Part shown: one piece after another, positions 1 to 11,200 of the stretch
Layout of the letters: each line of letters starts with the position of its first letter
Position numbering within the stretch: the stretch's first letter is position 1
The notes under the pieces: model-generated
The model's input: the letters and a program-made list of their open reading frames with translations, nothing else
What the model was told of the DNA's origin: nothing
The model's database searches: none
Translations under genes and position numbers: made by a program
DNA from: Pocillopora verrucosa
Taxonomy: Eukaryota; Cnidaria; Anthozoa; Scleractinia; Pocilloporidae
Direction: 5' to 3'
DNA length: 64,000 nucleotides
Assembly (NCBI RefSeq): GCF_036669915.1
Contig: NC_089316.1
Coordinates: 2,683,743 to 2,747,742, forward strand

Positions 1-3000
1 AGATCCTCCAGAGCTGCTGGGTTGAATAGCCAGAGATCCGTTCCTACCACAACTACAACATCACCATCGCTGTCCACCTCTAAGATCTTTCCCTCTTTAC
101 CCAAAGCCTACAATATTAAATAAACAACTGTAAGTCTCGAGTCCTCAAAACAATAATTAACCACAGCAAACATTCAAGCGGATCGAAAAGCTGACAAGGA
201 CGATTTATTTAGAACAATCGATGGAAGGGACCTGAGACTAGTTTGGCCGATCCCGGTTTTAATTTGGACGTTAGTATCAGTAAAGTGGTGTATTGTTATT
301 CCTACGTTCCAATTATTACATTTAAAGTCTTGTAAAAAATACCCACCGCCGTCATAGACTCATTCCAGCCACCGTGCCCCTGTTGTAACCTTTGTACTTC
401 TTGTTTATTTTTCAAAACTCTTACTTTATCTCCAGCCTGGAAAGTCGGCAACTACAACAAAAAAAATATAATTATTTTGAGACTATTTTGCTATTACGCT
501 TCCAGCCTGGATAGTTGACAACTACAATAAAAAAAAATATAATTATTTTGAGACTAATTTGTTAATACTACTAGTACTCAGCACCTGAGACAACATGCTA
601 TGACGCTTAAAGGTATCACCAATACAAAACTGAAAGAAAATAACAGAGGACCTTTATATGACTTTCTTTTTCTGGACACATGTTTTCATCGTTTCGGCAT
701 TTCATTACAAAAAAAATGAGATTACGGATCTTCAGACGTCCATGTGAGCCACAAAATTGTCAAACGTGTACCCTATATTTGTTCGCACGTCATCAACCCC
801 AAATATCGCGAACTTAGCCCAGGCTTGTTCCGCCAGCTTTTGCTTGCATTAGTTTATCACTGAAATTTAAACCAGACAGAGTTTAACCCTTAACTCCCCA
901 CTATCTCCAGATTCGCCCGCGTTTTCGGCCGTTTGGGCAAAAACATGATTTTCCCAAGAGCAGCTAGCTGATCTTTTACCATATGAGATAGTCCTAGATT
1001 CCATCGACTTAAACTTATTCTCTAATCACACCAAAGCTAAAACGTATTTTAAAAAGCCTTTTGCCAAACACTGTTTGAAAATTTTGTATATATCAAGGCT
1101 GCTTACTGCTGTAAACTGATGTTTGTGGACTTAAAAGTTAGCACAATGAAAATAGAAAGTTAGTGATTTCGTGAATACTTTGTAAAATTTAGTCAGTCAG
1201 TTTTGTATAACTGATTTTTATTTAGTAAAATTGGTTTAATGGAACATGTCTTGCTTGTGTGAATGGGGCATTTATCATGTAGTTACCTTAGTGACTGCAT
1301 CTGGATGGAATACCCATGACTGGAGCCCATACCTGATGTGGACATCACCATCATCATCTATTTTATGTATTTTCCCCACCTTTCCTATGCACTGAGTAAA
1401 TAGATAAACAAACCACTCAGAAAAATCATATCAACACTGCAATACATTATTTTATGGACCTCTCTCCATGAGGGCTTTACAGGGACAATACAATTATAAT
1501 AAAAAAAGTATATATGACTAAAACTAAATTAATTAAAAACAAATGAAATTGCATAGAGTATTTACAGCAAGACCATAATCATATTAAAGGAAATATTACA
1601 ATCTTACCTGTCCCATACCATCGACCCAGCCGCCATGTCCTTGGGACATTGCTTTAAGCACCTCCACATCAAGGTTCACAATGACTCTGTCTCCAACCCT
1701 CAATCGATTTTTGTTTCTCTGGAGCCGTTTATCACCAACTCTCCCTAGACAATCACGATAGTAGTGTGGGCCATTTCCCGGAGTTGTACATTTGAGGTCA
1801 ACCTTAAACATGACATATCCAGCAATTATTAGGATACAGCTCCAAAGAAATGAGAAATTCCTCATACTTAAACATTTCAAATGGTAGATCACAACTCCAT
1901 GCAGTCTGGCTTTGAATCTAAAAGTATAGAACCTAGCTACCATGATAATATAAATAACCTATTGCAAAAAATGCATTAAAGAAGGGTAGCATAGATTCTT
2001 AGATTCATTTTGGCATAAAAATGCACCCCCCCTCCCCCCAGCTGTACATCACTAAATCAGTGTAATGTCCAATTAAGTTTTAAAGCACCACAGGAAAAGC
2101 ACACCACCAGCAAGTCAATTGTAAGTCCTAGTGCAGATGGAAAGGAATGGAAAGAAATTTATAGTAACTCAACCCTTTAACTCCCAGAAGTAATTAACAT
2201 GTAACTTTTTCCTATAATATCCATGCATCATCTTGAAAACAAGTAATGTGAATACTGAAACTTATCATATAGAAGTTGTTGTCTTGATCTAATGCCAAAT
2301 TCTCCTAACTAATTCAAAAGGAAATGTGTAACAGCTAGAGGAGAGAATTAACAATCAGATGTTGGGTGTTGGGAGTTAAAGGGTTAAAGACATTTTGATT
2401 ACCTTAATACATTAACTTAGGTAACATGTTTTTTTTAAAACATTATACTTTGCCAGACTTTTAGTCAGGGTGATCAGGTAAGGGCAAAGTGAACCCACTC
2501 TTTTCTGGCCCTCATGCAATCACTGGTTCTTCTTGCCGGCTATTACTACAAGTCAAACAATAGTTTTTCCCTGACCAAAAGCCTATCAAAGACTAAAAGG
2601 CTGAATAATTCTTACTGATCCTTGGTATCCTGCTCGGTATGTGTTATTCCTAAGTATATTCCAGATGACTTTTGCTCCTGCCCTCTCCACATTACTCCAA
2701 GCAGTGATCTCAGTCAATGTACCAATCCTACCACTGCCCCCATCTTGGTCATCCCATTTCCAGTCTCTTCCTCGAGTAACCTTAGCTCCAGAAAAAAATC
2801 CCTTGGATTGTACCTTAACAGCACCAGCGCGCTTACCAGCAGGTATTCTTGAAAAAATAAAAGTGAACAAGATAAGAGAGATGGCGAACTTTAGGTTAAG
2901 ACTTACAAGAATATTACTGGTAGACTCCAAGTCAGAGTTTATCCCAGTTTTCATAGCAGAAGGGAATTAGGACATTCTTGTAATGAGCACTATCCCTTCA

Positions 3001-4841
3001 CCATTGGATGCTAGTCCATCATGTAAAACCTTGCTCAAATTTTAAGCTTCCCTGAAGGTTAACTGGCCATGGGTGTCATTTACACAACTTTTGGGTGAGT
3101 GACACAATCATGGCAAACAGTCTTGCCTGAAAATACATTTATATCTGTACCACTATGACCATTCCTGAGCTCCAACAAGGATTTTTTTCATAAACAATCC
3201 ATCAAATTACTTTTAGAAATAAGAATTACTAAGATAACAAATGTCCCAACATGTTATCATCAGTATCATCATCAGTCTTATTATCCTAGTCGACAAAACA
3301 GTTCTTATTCTGAATTCAGAACTTACGACATCAGTCATTAAAACTCCCATTAGTGACCAAGACAGAGTTTCTCTCTACGATATCCATAGGATTTCAAGCA
3401 GACAAATGATAAGAATAAGGAGAAGTATCAATTAGGGGATTATTGGTTGACTCAGTAACAAATTCTCAGAACTAAAATCATAAGAATTGTACAACAGTTA
3501 GTAAGGAGAATTACTAATGAGATCTTGGTAGTGCAAGGGTTATTAGTATACTTCAAGTAGGGGCTCTCAGGGAAGGGAGGGTAAAGGGAAAAATGGAGGA
3601 AAGGAAAAAGACAAAGTATGATTAAAACTTAAAAATAGATGAGGGAACAAGAGGCAACTAGAGAGCTAAGGAGAAAGAGTGATACAGGGGAAACTTACCC
3701 ATTTTGTTGAGGAACTTGATCAAATCGCAAAAATTCATGCTGCATATCATGAACATCATTTCCAAAACAAGTCGAACACAAATCATAGTTTGGACAGTTA
3801 GCACATTTGTATCGTATTCCAGCGAGGGGGGCTTGCTTACAACCATCACATGTAACATGAGGGTGCTTTAAACCTGTTAAACGGCAGTACAAGTATAATA
3901 ATTCAAATCGTTGCGTCTCAATTTCTATCCTCTACTTGTTAGTGATGCATTCGAAAGACCTTGCTATGAAACCTAATATTCAGCAATATGCAGCCTTCAT
4001 AATTAATTTAACTTACAAGGAAAGTTACTGAACAAATGTGAGTCAAATATCACTCACTTGAGTTATTTTCATTACTATCCCTTTACAATTGTTTTCCTGT
4101 AGTATGCAAGATGCTTAAATTTGCCATCACCACAAGAAAACTCACATTTATTACACAAAAAAACGTTCGTAATAAACTTTAGTATGTGGAATATACAAAT
4201 TCAATGATCTAGGACTGAGGATATTATGATCAACAACTTCTTCAGTCATTTGTTTGGACAAAAATATGGTCGATGGTTACTTGTGATCTCGATTCCGCCT
4301 TCAAGTCGTAGTATAAGGTACTCATGAAGTGGAGAACGTTTATCTCACGTAGCCCTTAAATTCGATCGAATATTGGCCTTCGAATCCGCTTTTACAAAGG
4401 GGATCGACGAATATCAGATAGAATTCCGGGTCTGATTGGTGTTGCAACACTTTCAAAAATATAAACAACATCGTTCAACTCGCTCTAGCATAGCATGGCA
4501 AGTTGTTAATCCACGTCTTTCTCTTTAACTTTCGCATGTATTTCTGAATTCTTACATCAATTAATAATTCACTTGCCAGTTTGAGCGCTGTCGAAGATTC
4601 GTAAATCATACTTTCCAGAATATCCTGCCCGATAGTTCGCCTGCCTTCCAGAATCCCAATACACCAAAACAGTGTCTTCAGGGAAGTTTCCGTCGCCGCC
4701 AAGATGGACGACTGTGCCAACATTTCCCTCGCCTCCGTCTTGATCACCCCACATCCAATCGGGGCCACGAACAACGCGTAAACCAACCTCCATTGCTTGC
4801 TTTATTTCAGGGTCTGAAACCCATCCACGAGGTCCGATCAC
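1..4841 (-). CDS. MIB2: mind bomb-type E3 ubiquitin ligase (MIB2-like), N-terminal half, cut by window edge
   Basis: Mind bomb proteins ubiquitinate Notch ligands and promote their endocytosis. Exons on the minus strand: 4841-4577, 3873-3699, 2847-2616, 1802-1608, 1391-1287, 451-347, 107-1 (continues outside). They splice in phase to about 394 residues. Order seen: first MIB/HERC2 domain ([29 protein letters not shown]), ZZ zinc finger ([16 protein letters not shown], then H residues), second MIB/HERC2 domain ([24 protein letters not shown]), then the MIB repeats ([45 protein letters not shown]). The ankyrin repeats and RING fingers expected downstream lie beyond the edge. ATG at 4841 is chosen because the family starts just before the first MIB/HERC2 domain. 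Intron 1 has a GC donor (GCAAGT at 4576) and an AG acceptor at 3874, restoring the family TGLKH junction. MIB2 is preferred over MIB1 on the first-domain wording only; paralogue not certain. Confidence 0.93.
2173..2383 (+). repeat. TTAA-flanked MITE, subfamily B
   Basis: Copy in MIB2-like intron 3. Ends are CCCTTTAACTCCC and GGGAGTTAAAGGG, followed by TTAA. The interior shares the AATATCCATGCATCATC and AGAGAATTAACAATCAGAT stretches with the copies at 30543 and 36244. Confidence 0.85.
3338..3542 (+). repeat. TTAA-type MITE, subfamily A (decayed)
   Basis: Copy in MIB2-like intron 2. It has AACTCCCATTAGTGACCAAG at the left and AGTAAGGAGAATTACTAATG at the right, with a worn right terminus (TGCAAGGGTTATT). 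Confidence 0.8.
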
Positions 4842-5391
4842 AAAACATTTAAGTCACCGCCATTTTAGAAACGAAAGCTATCGAATGTTGAGACGCTATG
4901 GTACTATTAGAATTGCTTATCACTAAGACTGCGTGACAGCGACGTTGACTTCCGGGAAAATTCCCTGGTGTGATGTTTCGAAATCTTTGTGTCGAGGCTA
5001 ATTATGCAGAGAAATACTCTTTCCTAGAAAATTACTTGTGTTGTTGAGAAAAATCGTTGTTCCTTTATTTATTTATTTATTTTTTGATCGATTGTGCACT
5101 TTATCTAGGCCAAATTCAGATTACTAGCCTTGTCCACTGTAAGGAGGATTAGAGTTAACTCAGCTACATTGAATAGTAATCAACACAGTGAGGACGCAAG
5201 TTACTAAAATAGCATCAAACTAGGGATTAATAAAGATGCCTAATTTATGTTGTAAAACCTTGTTGCCTGTTTATAAAGGAGAAGAGCAGGAGAATAAGAG
5301 AACTGAAGAGGGACAGAATAAAGAGAAAAATGATGAATAGAGGAGGGAAGGACTGAACATGTGGCGACGAAGAAAGATCAACAATGAACAT

Positions 5392-5456
5392 GTGGCTTCG
5401 TAGCTCAGTTGCTAATAGCGTCCAACTGGGGGGCACGGATTTGAATCCTGCAGAAG
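5392..5456 (+). repeat. tRNA-derived sequence (SINE head or tRNA pseudogene)
   Basis: Contains an A-box-like TAGCTCAGTTG (5401) and a B-box-like GGATTTGAATCC (5438), spaced as in a tRNA. The acceptor and anticodon stems are poor, so a working tRNA is unlikely. A short duplication (GAACATGTGGC) lies just upstream. Confidence 0.45.
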
Positions 5457-6449
5457 GGTAAATTTTCAGGCCTATTTTCAGCGATTGCTAAAATTGCTGT
5501 CCCCTGTACTTGCGTGGATTATCTCTTTGCTTGATTTTCATCCGCACGTCGAGTGAAATCATGATTTCATTACAATTTTTGAACGGGAAAGAGAAACCAG
5601 GAAGTCAGTAGTTTATCGTAATTGGGATATTCACCGAGTTATTTTTATATATTAGAAAGCCAGTAATGTCTTTTGGGATACTTCTAGTCCACACAGGGTT
5701 TCGATACAGAATACCAGTTAGTGATTTGTTTATTTGGCTTGCCTTCATCACTTTCTTGCCCTTTGCTCATCGTTGTTCTACAAAATTCAGTGTAACCCCG
5801 ATCATATCGATCGTATCCGAGGACTTCCGTGGATGTTTCGAATAGTTTCGAAGACATGGCCAAGAACCGTTTGACATGACCTCGTCCCTATTTCTCTCCT
5901 TTCTAAAAATGCGGAGGTTTCGTGGAAAGCACGCTCATCTGTACAGCCATCTGAAACTATTTTTATTTGTTTCCACTTCATGTACCTCATGAAAATACGT
6001 AGTTAAGTGCGTTTAAAATGTTTTTAAATTTCTTTGCGTCCTTTATAAAACAGCAACGTGAAATGACCCAATTTTGCGTTGTCAGGAGAACGTGAACGGC
6101 GATGGCTAATTTTTTTCATTTCTTTTTTTGATTTACTGCTGTGTTTCGCATTCAGTTTCGAGGCAGTTTTGATCGCAGAAAACAAACTAAATGACTTTAG
6201 AGTAACGCAAAATTCGTAGGTGAAATAGAAATTTATTTTTTAACCGAAGTTGTCCACGGCGTCGCCGTCGTCGGTTGTTAAACTCCCTAATATGTCGGTC
6301 GAGGCTGTGTGGTAGTGCACCAAGAAATGCGCGCCAATTGCCAAGTTTTTCGATATACGTGGGGAAAGGTAAGGTTGAGACCTATGCTCTGCGGGTTAGA
6401 GAGTGGCTCCTCATTTGGGAAGAGTAGAAACAATCTGTTCACCCTTTGA

Positions 6450-6644
6450 CCCTTTAACGGTGACTAGCATCGCACTTCATCTTACAATATCACCCTTGAA
6501 TCGAACATTGAGGTCACGAAGAAGAGAGGAAATAATTACCATCTGAGGAAGTTCTGTCGTTAAACACATTGTCCTTGTCAGCACCTTAGGAAATGCATTA
6601 TGAACAGTATGGAGAATATGCACACTGATATTAGGGTGTAGAAG
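6450..6644 (+). repeat. TTAA-type MITE, subfamily C
   Basis: Starts CCCTTTAACGGTGACTAGCA, has CTTACAATATCACCCTTGAA inside and ends TATTAGGGTGTAGAAG before TTAA. Same family as the copies at 40183, 43317, 49924, 50411 and 52904. Confidence 0.8.
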
Positions 6645-7147
6645 TTAAACATATTAGTCAGTATTGGTACAATGTAACACTTGAGAAATGCAAGACACCC
6701 TTACGCAAGGACACTGTACTTTGGAGTTCCATTCCATTTGACAAATGACAAAAAATTTTTTTTTCACAGAGAAAATACCCTTTAATTTTAACAAGCCCCT
6801 TTAATTGATTGTAAAACAGAAAGAAAACAGATCAATGACAGTTGAAGGTAAAATATCTGTGATCATAACCCACCCATTAGTTTTCGCGCGATTCTATTGG
6901 TACTTTACATCACGTGGTACAGAATCACCGGACAATTGCCATGCAATAACCTTCGTTTGCGTCAATATTTGTCCTCAGATTATTCCGTCGAAAACGAAAA
7001 AAGTCACGATCGAGAAAAAAGCAGGCCCAAGAGTTTCACTTTTTTATCTTTATTACTTAACATGGAAGACAAACAAACTCGTTTCTAAAAACCAGTGGCA
7101 GTGACATTAAAAAGGTAATCTCCAAAGCTACTTCGAAAAGTAATACA

Positions 7148-7280
7148 TAGATTTAGCCAAGCCTAAACGCGGAGCTCGCATTTTTTTTCCCGCACGTCTC
7201 AAGGGTACAACGCCTTGCCCCGGCCAGGACTAGAGCCCGGGTCGTCCGACTTCGGGTCTGATTAGAGCTCCGCTATAATA
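7148..7280 (-). repeat. tRNA-derived SINE fragment, internally deleted
   Basis: Matches the element at 42669-42978 at both ends (TTTAGCCAAGCCTAAA, GAGCTCCGCTAT) and keeps the reverse B box (GGACTAGAGCCCGGGTCGTC). The part carrying the A box is lost. Confidence 0.65.
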
Positions 7281-7480
7281 AATTAAACAAAACTTGCTGT
7301 CGACACGTGATAGGGAGTGGCTGGATTATAAAATGAATAAACCCCTTCTGGGTTGTTGGTATGTCAGCTGATAATGTCCTTGGTTGAGAGATTGTCCTCA
7401 AAATTTCACGTTTGCCCTCGAAGCTTCGCTTCTCGTCCAAATATTCCTTTTTTTGGATAATATTTCAGCCGCGGACATTA

Positions 7481-10041
7481 TTAACCCCTAGGGGACTGAG
7501 GGGGTGGGGGTTTTTTGACTCAATTTGTGACATGACATTACTAATTAGGCCACCAAATTTTTTTAATATGGCAGAAAACAATAAAACTAACACTTTTAGA
7601 AAGAGGAGATTTTGCACTTTCATTTGGTGCAATGAACTAATACATGTGTCTTACAGAAAAAATATGAAAAATCCAGAAAGGTAATATAACAGATTTTTTC
7701 CCCAACCGTCTTCAAATTAGAGAACAGAACTGAAGTGAAAACTTTGTCAACACAATAACTGTACACAATATCAAGTTCTATATACACAGAACACTTTTCC
7801 TAGCACAAAATAAAACACTACTGTTCTTCTTTTAACCATATTTAGTTGCAAACTTGATGTCAGTCAGTAGTCTCAAAATCATTTTAGTGTTCACTTGAAT
7901 CAACCTTAAACCTCGATAAGTAAATTAATGTTTTGATCAATGGAAACATAAAATCATCTTGATCTCCTTTGAAGTGGTCTGCCTGGACCATTTCTTGGTC
8001 TGCCATGACTGTCTTTGAGTCTCTTGGGACCATTTCTACTGGGGTCATCAAAAAGATAACTCTGCAGTGTGTGGTAGCGCTCAAAGCAAGGTGCTGGACA
8101 CATACGCACTTGGCAAACCGAGCACTCATAGACTGTTTCCACTCGTTGAATATGTATTTTACAGTTTCTGTGAGTATCAGTTGCCACAGGATGGTGAAAC
8201 TGCTGGCGGTCAAAGCGGACATCCTGTACTGCTACATTGCCTCCAGAAAAGTTGTTCCGTCGAAAAGAATTTCCTCCTATCAGTTCCCGCACAAGATTCT
8301 CTTTGAATTTGACAAGGGTGACTCTAGGATGGCCAGCTCTTCTATACATGATGTGGGCATTCAACACAGCAACTTCAAGCATATGAAAGAAAATTTTGTA
8401 ATACCAAATATTTCCTTTCATAAGCCTGCAGCAAGTTGCTATGCGTTGATCACCCAAATCAACTCCTCCCATATGGGAGTTGTACAGGTTAATCAACTGT
8501 GGCTGTGCAATGTTCTGCCTTTGCCATTGTCCTCGTGTTTTCACCCTTCTCTCTATCTGTCCAATTCCCAAACCCTCAGGGAGAGTTGAGAGTAAATGTA
8601 CCAGCTTTCGGTCCTTCCATGTCACACAGATGAGGTTGCCACTTTGACGGAAAAGCGATTCTCCCCTGACAAGGCTTTTGACCTGCTCGCATTGCTGGTC
8701 AACAATGTCCTGAGGTAGGTACTTTCTATTTCCCCTCACTGTTCCACAGGCTCTAATTCCCTTTTTTTCCAGTTCTAGAAAGAGAGGTACACTGGTATAC
8801 CAGTTGTCAACAAACAATTTGTAACCTTTGTTGAAATAAGGCTCTGTTAGCTTTAGAACAACTCGCTTAGCCAAATCCTTGCTTGCTGCTGGACCCTCTT
8901 TTCCAGTGTAAATAGAAGTACCAAGTACATAGCCAGATGCTGAATCTGCTATCACAAAACCTTTGATCCCAAATCTGCTTCTCTTCAAAGGCAAAAATTG
9001 TCTGAAGTGAACACGGCCCTTGAATTTGATCAGTGTCTCATCAAGAGATAAATTCTGAGAAGGTGCATATACAGCTGTAAATCTGGGCACAAGAGCATCT
9101 AAAAATGGTCTAATTTTCCACAGTTTATCCCTGTTGGGATCTGTCTGGTCTGGGGCATTGCAATTATTTACAAAGTGGAGATATCTCAGAATGTGAAGGT
9201 AGCGGTCTCTTGACATGGTGCTAGAAAACAGCGGAGTTTTGGTGACCGAATCAGTTGACCAGTAAGCTTTCAAATTGCTTTTTTTGACAAGACCCATTGC
9301 CAATGTGAGCCCAAGCCAAGCCTTTAGCTCTGGAAGGGTAAAATCGTGGAGATCACCCAGGGAATTGTCCTCAAGCTGCCGTTTTTGATGCTCAAACCGT
9401 TTGGTCTCGCGAATAATCAGCTGATAAACATCGTCAGTAAACAGAAGTTGGAAGTAATCTAAACAATTACTGTTATTGTCCATTTCTACCCTCAAACCAA
9501 CCTCTTCGCGAAAATTTATGCCTTCTGGGGGTTGTATAGTAGATGTCCATCTCATATTGGAGTAGTTTTGCTCCTCGTCATCGCTGTTTTCAATTTCTCC
9601 ATCACTTTCCCCTTCCTCTTCATCGCTATTTTCCTCTTCATCGCTGCTATCGACATCGGAAGGCGCTTCATGGTCAGAATCCACGTGGGCGATTCGCAGA
9701 AATGCTACAGGCAAGTCATCTTCGTCCACAAAAGTTAATCCCATCGATTCTGCAGCCGCCATTTCGATCTTTTTCGCAAACAGATGTCTTACTAATGTTT
9801 TGGCGACGCCATATTTAAATGGCAGACGCGATATCGGCAACAACTGAAGTAAAAAATTCCGGAAAATTCGTATTTCGATGTTTCGAAGAGCTCTTTTCGC
9901 TGAAAATGAGCCTCATTTTGTCATCCAGCGGTTTAATGCATAAATAGCCTCAGTTCCCCACGGGCTTGCTTTAAATAGCAACAAAAATAGGGTGATGTAA
10001 TTTTCTACGGCTGTGGCCGTAGTTCGTCCCCCAGGGGTTAA
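7481..10041 (-). mobile_element. complete piggyBac-type DNA transposon
   Basis: The element body is 7485-10037. It is flanked by TTAA at 7481-7484 and 10038-10041, the target duplication of this superfamily. The ends are inverted: left CCCCTAGGGGAC, right (reverse complement) CCCCTGGGGGAC. A perfect 7-bp stem (CTACGGC/GCCGTAG, 10005-10022) lies next to the right end. One long uninterrupted transposase frame fills the middle. Intact ends, duplications and frame suggest a young copy that may still be mobile; this is inference. Confidence 0.92.
7954..9843 (-). CDS. piggyBac transposase (DDE_Tnp_1_7)
   Basis: Catalyses precise TTAA-specific excision and insertion of its own element. Single exon, 629 codons from the first ATG. 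A more likely start is Met28 (9762, MAAAESMG), which gives 602 residues, because the acidic Asp/Glu/Ser N-terminal region typical of the family follows it. Counting from the first Met, the three family aspartates are Asp268 (NLSLDETL), Asp346 (LFVDNWYTS) and Asp462 (HMGGVDLGDQR). Towards the C-terminus is a Cys-rich domain with cysteines at 561, 574, 577, 582 and 586 and His591 (YECSVCQVRMCPAPC), the usual end-binding zinc domain. No frameshift or stop is seen. The frame is unspliced, unlike all neighbouring genes. A domesticated PGBD gene is less likely because both transposon ends are still present. Confidence 0.95.
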   Translation of the reverse strand: MLPISRLPFKYGVAKTLVRHLFAKKIEMAAAESMGLTFVDEDDLPVAFLRIAHVDSDHEAPSDVDSSDEEENSDEEEGESDGEIENSDDEEQNYSNMRWTSTIQPPEGINFREEVGLRVEMDNNSNCLDYFQLLFTDDVYQLIIRETKRFEHQKRQLEDNSLGDLHDFTLPELKAWLGLTLAMGLVKKSNLKAYWSTDSVTKTPLFSSTMSRDRYLHILRYLHFVNNCNAPDQTDPNRDKLWKIRPFLDALVPRFTAVYAPSQNLSLDETLIKFKGRVHFRQFLPLKRSRFGIKGFVIADSASGYVLGTSIYTGKEGPAASKDLAKRVVLKLTEPYFNKGYKLFVDNWYTSVPLFLELEKKGIRACGTVRGNRKYLPQDIVDQQCEQVKSLVRGESLFRQSGNLICVTWKDRKLVHLLSTLPEGLGIGQIERRVKTRGQWQRQNIAQPQLINLYNSHMGGVDLGDQRIATCCRLMKGNIWYYKIFFHMLEVAVLNAHIMYRRAGHPRVTLVKFKENLVRELIGGNSFRRNNFSGGNVAVQDVRFDRQQFHHPVATDTHRNCKIHIQRVETVYECSVCQVRMCPAPCFERYHTLQSYLFDDPSRNGPKRLKDSHGRPRNGPGRPLQRRSR

Positions 10042-11199
10042 CCGACATACAAGGCGCCTGAAGGGGTTATTTACTAAATACCTATAGATAAATAAAGTAA
10101 TAACACTTTCTGCAGACCCTTCTAAGGACTTCTACCAATACCAATCTCGATTCTCGAGCAATAAATAAAGAACTGACATGCAAATATACGATTTATCCAA
10201 TCAAGTAATACAAAGGTGAACAAGATGCAAAAATTTGGATTAATTTGATGCCATTCTGAAGACATTTTTCAGGATATTAAAGGAGTGACTGACTTCTTTC
10301 CTTAACTCTTAACTCTATATTGTCTGAAACACGAAACAGGGCGGCTGAAGCTAAAACGAGAAGAATCACTCCTTAGTCCTGAAGTATTTTACTGGAATAG
10401 CTAGTGCTGATCCCCTTAAAAACTGAGCTCTTTCTTGAAACCTTTCCTCGCAAGTCAACAGAACTCAACAGTCAATATGGTGCAGTGTAAATGGTGTATA
10501 ACGCACCTGTTCATGAAGAATACTGCGATATGACAAACGCTGTTCTTCACGAAACGAGGAGAAGACAGACTAAAAAGAAGTGCTTCACTCAAATTTTCAC
10601 AATTCTTCTGCTATTCCACTTTATATTAAGAAAATTAAATATTTTACCACAGTTGGAAGTAACATCGCAATCTGACTGACCAATTTGTGAATTCACAATA
10701 GTTTGACCTCTGTAATGACGAATATCAATGTCGATAATCGTACAGACCACTCCAAACAGACTCTCTAAAGGAAAGGCTATTTTTTGTCACTGTTTCTACT
10801 TGTAGTGTTTTCTAGTTGTTGTTCTTTTTATTTTTAGCGGTGATTAGCTTCTCTTGTCGTTTGTTCTGATGTTAATTTAATTCACGATCTGATATCTGCT
10901 TCATTTATGTATTCCGCACAGTTCTTTGTGGTTATTGCTATTATTAAAGTTGTTCTTTACGCGTTACTCCACTAATTTGCCTCTGTATTGTTGCTGTTTA
11001 AAATGTTGTCAAGATAACAGCTAGTTGTTGATGGCTTTTTTTTTCTGCTGCTGCTCAATAATTGTCGCTCTTTATTTGCTAAAGATGTTGACAAGTATCC
11101 CACTGTTGTTAGTTTTTCTTGTTGTTGTTGTTACTCTTCATCATCGTCATCATTTACCGCTTCCTCTTCTATTTTTTATGATACTAGTAAAAATTTTAT
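10042..11199. other. intergenic region between the piggyBac element and the GPCR gene
   Basis: AT-rich, with simple-sequence stretches (TTGTTGTTGTT near 11122, then ATC/GTC runs). I see no exon with family resemblance on either strand. The GPCR 3' end lies at the right border. Confidence 0.5.
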
Positions 11200-11200
11200 T
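11195..11200 (-). terminator. poly(A) signal of the GPCR gene, overlapping its stop codon
   Basis: On the minus strand the stop TAA (11202-11200) runs into AATAAA (11200-11195). If this hexamer is used, the 3' UTR would be only some 10-30 bases. No stronger signal was noted immediately downstream. Confidence 0.4.

Larger units (their letters stand above)
4842..7480. other. intergenic region between the MIB2-like gene and the piggyBac element
   Basis: No convincing coding exon on either strand. It should hold the MIB2-like promoter just right of 4841. Besides the tRNA-like head (5392), MITE C (6450) and SINE fragment (7148) listed separately, I see only AT-rich, repeat-decayed sequence. Confidence 0.6.

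Noticed and set aside
887..903. TTTAACCCTTAACTCCCC word like a MITE end
   Set aside because: No family interior follows; at most a terminal relic.
7969..8589. 206-codon plus-strand frame
   Set aside because: Antisense shadow of the piggyBac transposase; no family motifs.
7481..10041. The piggyBac copy as the direct source of the TTAA-type MITEs
   Set aside because: Ends differ beyond CCC(C)T (CCCCTAGGGGAC against CCCTTTAACTCCC), so a different autonomous partner is more likely.
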